Assembly: GCA_037954235.1 (NCBI GenBank)
Contig: JBBMOA010000015.1
Span: 21,234,799-21,298,798, forward strand
Direction of reading: 5' to 3'
DNA length: 64,000 nucleotides
DNA from: Aulostomus chinensis
Taxonomy: Eukaryota; Chordata; Actinopteri; Syngnathiformes; Aulostomidae
A model generated the notes under the pieces. The model was not told the DNA's origin. It did no database searches and worked only from the letters and a program-made list of their open reading frames with translations. This document shows, piece after piece, positions 60,819 through 64,000 of the stretch. The stretch's first letter is position 1; each line of letters opens with the position of its first letter. A program made the translations under genes and the position numbers.

Positions 60819-61025
60819 GTTAGATGTACTACGTGGTGGCCGTGTTTTGGATTTTGTGATAGCATGTCCTGATACCTCACTCCTGAGCTCTATCTCATTG
60901 AGTGTTATGAGGTCCTTCTTCTCTCACCGTCTTCCTCCTTCATCCTTGATGGGGAGGGTTTTTCAATTTGCATGTTCCACTCCCTGACAAAACATAGCCA
61001 GACCATACCACACCCTTCTCTCTTC

Positions 61026-61358
61026 CTAATGTCTTTTCTCTTCTTTCCTCCACTTCTTCCTTTCTAATAGCCCTGCCTGGTCACCCTTCTTTTTAGCCTC
61101 ATCTGTCTTTTCCCTGCTCTCTCTCTCCTTCTCCCACAACAACTTACCAAGTGCCATCCGCTCCTCTTTCCCTGCTCTGCTTTCTTTTAACACCTCCTCT
61201 ATCCTTCTCTTTGCCTCACTTCTTGCCTTTTCTTTGTCTTTATCTGAACCCACGTTCCCAATTACAACCAAAATATTTTTCATTTGCTGCCCCAGCGGCC
61301 TCCATTGAGTCCTTGGGCCCCAAACATCAACAATCTCTCTGTCAACTTCTCCGTCCAT
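61026..61358 (-). pseudogene. 5' gag-like ORF of retrovirus 2
   Basis: 110 residues, with IVDVWGPRTQWRPLGQQMKN then a highly charged Lys/Glu-rich stretch (EKARSEAKRRIEEVLKESRA), coiled-coil-like. It lies between leader and main gag frame and is probably the gag N-terminus after a frameshift. Confidence 0.5.
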
Positions 61359-61812
61359 CTGCCCTGCCTAACAGTGAGATGTGCCAACCAGTTTGTATGG
61401 AGTTCACCCGAGCAACTGACCCAGTCAAACAGTATTGTCTTATGAGGTTCTGTTCACTTCGTTAACACCGTTAGGTTTCCGTGAAACAGAGATGTTATGT
61501 TTGAGACACACAAATCACTCTTTCCCTCGGAGAGACTTAAAATTTTCCTGGTCCACTGTGACCACACAATATCTCTCTATCAACTTCTCCGTTCCTCTGT
61601 CCCTGCCTAACAGTGAGATGTGCCAGCCAGTTTGGATGGAGTTCACCCAAGCAACTGACCCAGTCAAACAATATTGTCTCGTGAGGTTCTGTTCACTTTG
61701 TCAACACCGCTAGGTTTCCGTGAAACAGAGAGACGTTATGTTTGAGACACACAAATCACTCTTTCCCTCGGAGAGACTTAAAATTTTCCTGGTCCACTGT
61801 GACCACACAATA
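61331..61812. repeat. 237-bp tandem duplication in the leader of retrovirus 2
   Basis: Two units starting near 61331 and 61568, both with CAACTTCTCCGT, AGTGAGATGTGCCA, GGTTTCCGTGAAACAGAG and ACTGTGACCACACAATAT, with a few substitutions and a 2-base indel. Confidence 0.93.
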
Positions 61813-62149
61813 TAAAAATATGTAATAGAATTCGGGTGTCCTGAATTCCCCGGGACTTTAACCCAGCACCTTATAGGACTTTGAGCCAAGGCCCTATTCC
61901 CTCGTCAGAGAATAGTGGGGTTGCCAAACCAAGGACAATATCAACTCTTATTCACTCTTGTCATTCTTCACCATAGACTCCATGATTTGGAACTGAACAC
62001 TAGGACACTGTTAACTCTTAATTTGGTAAAATTCTCAAATGTGCAGAATTTGTTGTAACAGGTTTCTGCTTACCTTTTTCTGTTGGTCGATCAGAGTTTG
62101 TGGTGTCCTTTGTGCTCAGTCAAAACAGCCAAATTAAGACCTCACTCGC

Positions 62150-62167
62150 ATCCCGGACGAGCCCCCA
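62150..62167 (-). promoter_or_regulatory. tRNA-Pro-type primer-binding site of retrovirus 2
   Basis: On the minus strand TGGGGGCTCGTCCGGGAT, identical over 18 bases to the classic proline primer site of gammaretroviruses, three bases from the LTR end. Confidence 0.95.
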
Positions 62168-62170
62168 AAT

Positions 62171-62760
62171 TGTTGAAGTACGCCAACGACACCGGGTCCG
62201 TTGATGAGAAGAGATCAACCGGAGTCGTCTGCTTCAGACAAATCAACACTTTATGTCACACAACAAAGCAGACACAGATATATCTGGAGACCCCACTACA
62301 TGCACCTTGAGAGTGCAGCAGAGAGTCTGAATAAGTTATTAACAGACAGTGAATATATGCTTGAAGCCACACCTTTTTTGCATACGTAATTTTACACTCA
62401 TGCATATCACACTTCTTGATTAGTACTCCAGCCTCCTGCACAGTCAGGTCGTCTTGTCCAGTTGTTTTTGTCATTCAGTCTTGACAGTTCGGGCGCAACT
62501 AGCAGCCTGCACAACTTAACATAAACAATCACGTCATGTACTTATACACAATCAACTCCTGATATGGTGGTGCCATATGAACAGAACATGATCAAAAGCT
62601 CATTTTCTCACACTAATAAGAAATATATGAAAATGGTTGATAATTATACAAAGGTATTCAATAATGAACTGTCACAAATAATTTTGTTTGTATTTTGCAA
62701 ACTTTCAATAAAAAAACGTCGTCACCTTTGCCGCCACCCATCTGTCTACGAACAAGCCAA
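62171..62760 (-). mobile_element. 5' LTR of retrovirus 2 (right border approximate)
   Basis: Minus-strand LTR ends ...ACTTCAACA at 62171, next to the primer site. The far border could not be set because no second LTR exists in the window. Confidence 0.7.
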
Positions 62761-63380
62761 CTTCTAAGCGTCCTTACACCGCTACCATGTACCATGTTGC
62801 AGTTTGAAAGAAACAACAAGGTAAGGAAACAAGCTGCTATTCTTTAATAAGCTGTTGATGTTTTGAGTTAGATTGGTAAAAAACTAAAAGAAAAACTCGA
62901 ACCGCGTTTCTCCCCCCCACCCCCTTGTACCTGTGGGCCTACAAAACTTTTCCTTTCACATGTACTGTTTTTTTTGCAGTATATTTGTCATTGAATACTA
63001 TATTTTGCATCGTACTGTATTCTGTCAGTATGATACTCAGTGTTATATGAGGTAGCCTCTTGCCTCCCGGTGGGTCACTGCTAGTGTTGGGAGTAATGCG
63101 TTACAAATGTAATGTGATTACTGTAATGCATTGCTTTTTACTTTAACGTGGTAATGTACGGCATAACAAGAAAAAAACAAGTAATATTTTACTTGGTACA
63201 AATGTCAGTAACGCGTGATACAATGCGTTTTTTATTTAACCCAAAATGAAGAGGTGATTAGTGTGAGGTCATGCTGCTATTAACTGCTTCAGAGAGCGTT
63301 TCATGTCTTATATCTGGCGTAAAGCATCTTGAAGACATTGCTTATCAAAAATGGCAAAAAAGAAGACAAAAGATGAATGT
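62761..63380. other. Unassigned stretch with a hAT-like end
   Basis: CTAGTGTTGGGAGTAATGCG at 63081 resembles a common fish hAT terminus, followed by about 150 bp of internal sequence (GTAACGCGTGATACAATGCG). No partner end or target duplication identified. Confidence 0.4.
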
Positions 63381-63381
63381 G

Positions 63382-63645
63382 GGCGGCATGGCTCAGGGGT
63401 AGAGTGGCCGTCTAGCAACCGAAGGGTCGCTGGTTCGATCCTCAACCCCGGTGACCATGTCAAAGTGTCCTTGAGCAAGATACTGAACCCATAATTGCTC
63501 CTGATGAGTAGGTTGGCGCCTTGCATGGCAGCCTCCACCATCAGTGTGTGAGTGTGTGTGTGAATGAGATGACACTGTAAAGCACTTTGAGTACCTCTAA
63601 GGTAGAAAAGCGCTATATAAAATTGAGTCCATTTACCATGTTTCA
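63382..63645 (+). mobile_element. tRNA-derived SINE, second family
   Basis: GGCGGCATGGCTCAGGGGTA (A-box region) and GGTTCGATCC (B box) about 50 bases on, then CCTTGAGCAAGATACTGAAC and the tail GCGCTATATAAAAT. It differs from the 13023 family. Confidence 0.85.
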
Positions 63646-64000
63646 GCTCCACTTAGGCTGATGTAGACTTTAGCCACACATTACAAAATGACATTTTCTG
63701 AAAGCAGAGGTTGTTATCTCTCAAATGAGATATCACTGATGAATTTTGACCTTGTGGTTGTTCTCTTGTGAGCTTTGGAATACAGTGTAGTATTTTGGCC
63801 AGAGACCCTTACCTCCCAACAGGAGGTAAGGGTTAAAAAAAAGCAAAGAAAAGAAAGAAAGAAAAGAAACTCAATGTGAACAAGTGTAGGCTTTCTTTGG
63901 GTAATTCATTTTGTTAACCTTGTACCAGTGAATCTGTACTGTCATAACTACTTTTTCCTATGCAAACAATGAATTCTTAAATATATCAATATAATTCATA
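63646..64000. other. Unassigned window end
   Basis: Purine-rich AAAG run at 63835-63872; nothing else recognised. Confidence 0.5.

Larger units (their letters stand above)
55922..62760 (-). mobile_element. Endogenous retrovirus 2, minus strand, 3'-truncated
   Basis: From right to left: LTR, tRNA-Pro-type primer site, leader with a duplicated 237-bp unit, gag with zinc knuckle, protease, reverse transcriptase with YVDD, RNase H. Integrase and env are not seen. Many breaks: separate ORFs in different frames, a 0.4-kb insertion in pol and no 3' LTR. Class is gamma/epsilon-like by primer site and by gag-pol sequence. Confidence 0.9.

Noticed and set aside
63393..63652. tRNA gene at 63382
   Set aside because: A- and B-box matches are present, but the sequence continues as a SINE body with a GCGCTATATAAA tail and does not close an acceptor stem.
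1..64000. CRISPR arrays, operons, bacterial-type promoters
   Set aside because: Nothing of the kind is present; the window is vertebrate nuclear DNA with spliced genes.

Overview
The window is a piece of a vertebrate nuclear genome, almost certainly a teleost fish. Evidence: two spliced vertebrate genes with GT-AG introns; a very dense and varied load of mobile elements typical of teleosts (Tc1/mariner, hAT, pogo-like, RTE, L2/jockey-like and restriction-endonuclease-type LINEs, Penelope, retroviruses, tRNA-derived SINEs); long dinucleotide microsatellites. Nothing looks prokaryotic. The species cannot be named from sequence alone.

Layout. 92-12587 carries the 3' two thirds of acat1 (mitochondrial acetoacetyl-CoA thiolase) on the plus strand: nine coding exons, stop at 12354-12356 and a polyA signal. 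The 5' exons lie left of the window. Its largest intron (4001-10808) holds an L1 relic split by a hAT element with a perfect 8-bp target duplication, a Tc1 relic cut by an LTR-like repeat, and a 1.46-kb tract of strictly alternating pyrimidine/purine.

17695-31047 carries a complete tmprss2-like type II transmembrane serine protease gene on the plus strand. Twelve coding exons splice in phase to 471 codons plus stop and encode a membrane anchor, LDLRa module, SRCR domain and trypsin-fold protease with His-Asp-Ser and a trypsin-type pocket Asp. Its introns absorbed a deletion-derived RTE LINE (19.3-21.3 kb) and a 3.3-kb L2/jockey-like LINE (22.7-26.0 kb).

31-64 kb has no recognisable host gene. 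It is a nest of insertions. An RTE copy (35.6-39.9 kb) is cut twice by LTR-like elements, each with a 4-bp target duplication. A BED-finger hAT-like transposase relic lies at 39.9-41.7 kb. A nearly full-length but broken endogenous retrovirus has two 374-bp LTRs (42519-48353). An unidentified gene-like family is present in two diverged copies (48.4-49.7 and 51.1-52.3 kb) and is interrupted by a SINE that itself contains a Penelope element. A restriction-endonuclease-type LINE (53.2-55.6 kb) is interrupted at a TA by a pogo-like element. A second, minus-strand retrovirus (about 55.9-62.2 kb and beyond) has a tRNA-Pro-type primer-binding site.

The two host genes are functionally unrelated: one mitochondrial ketone/isoleucine enzyme, one cell-surface protease. 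The strongest candidates for something undescribed are the alternating tract with its cruciform-capable arms and the unidentified family at 48.4-52.3 kb.
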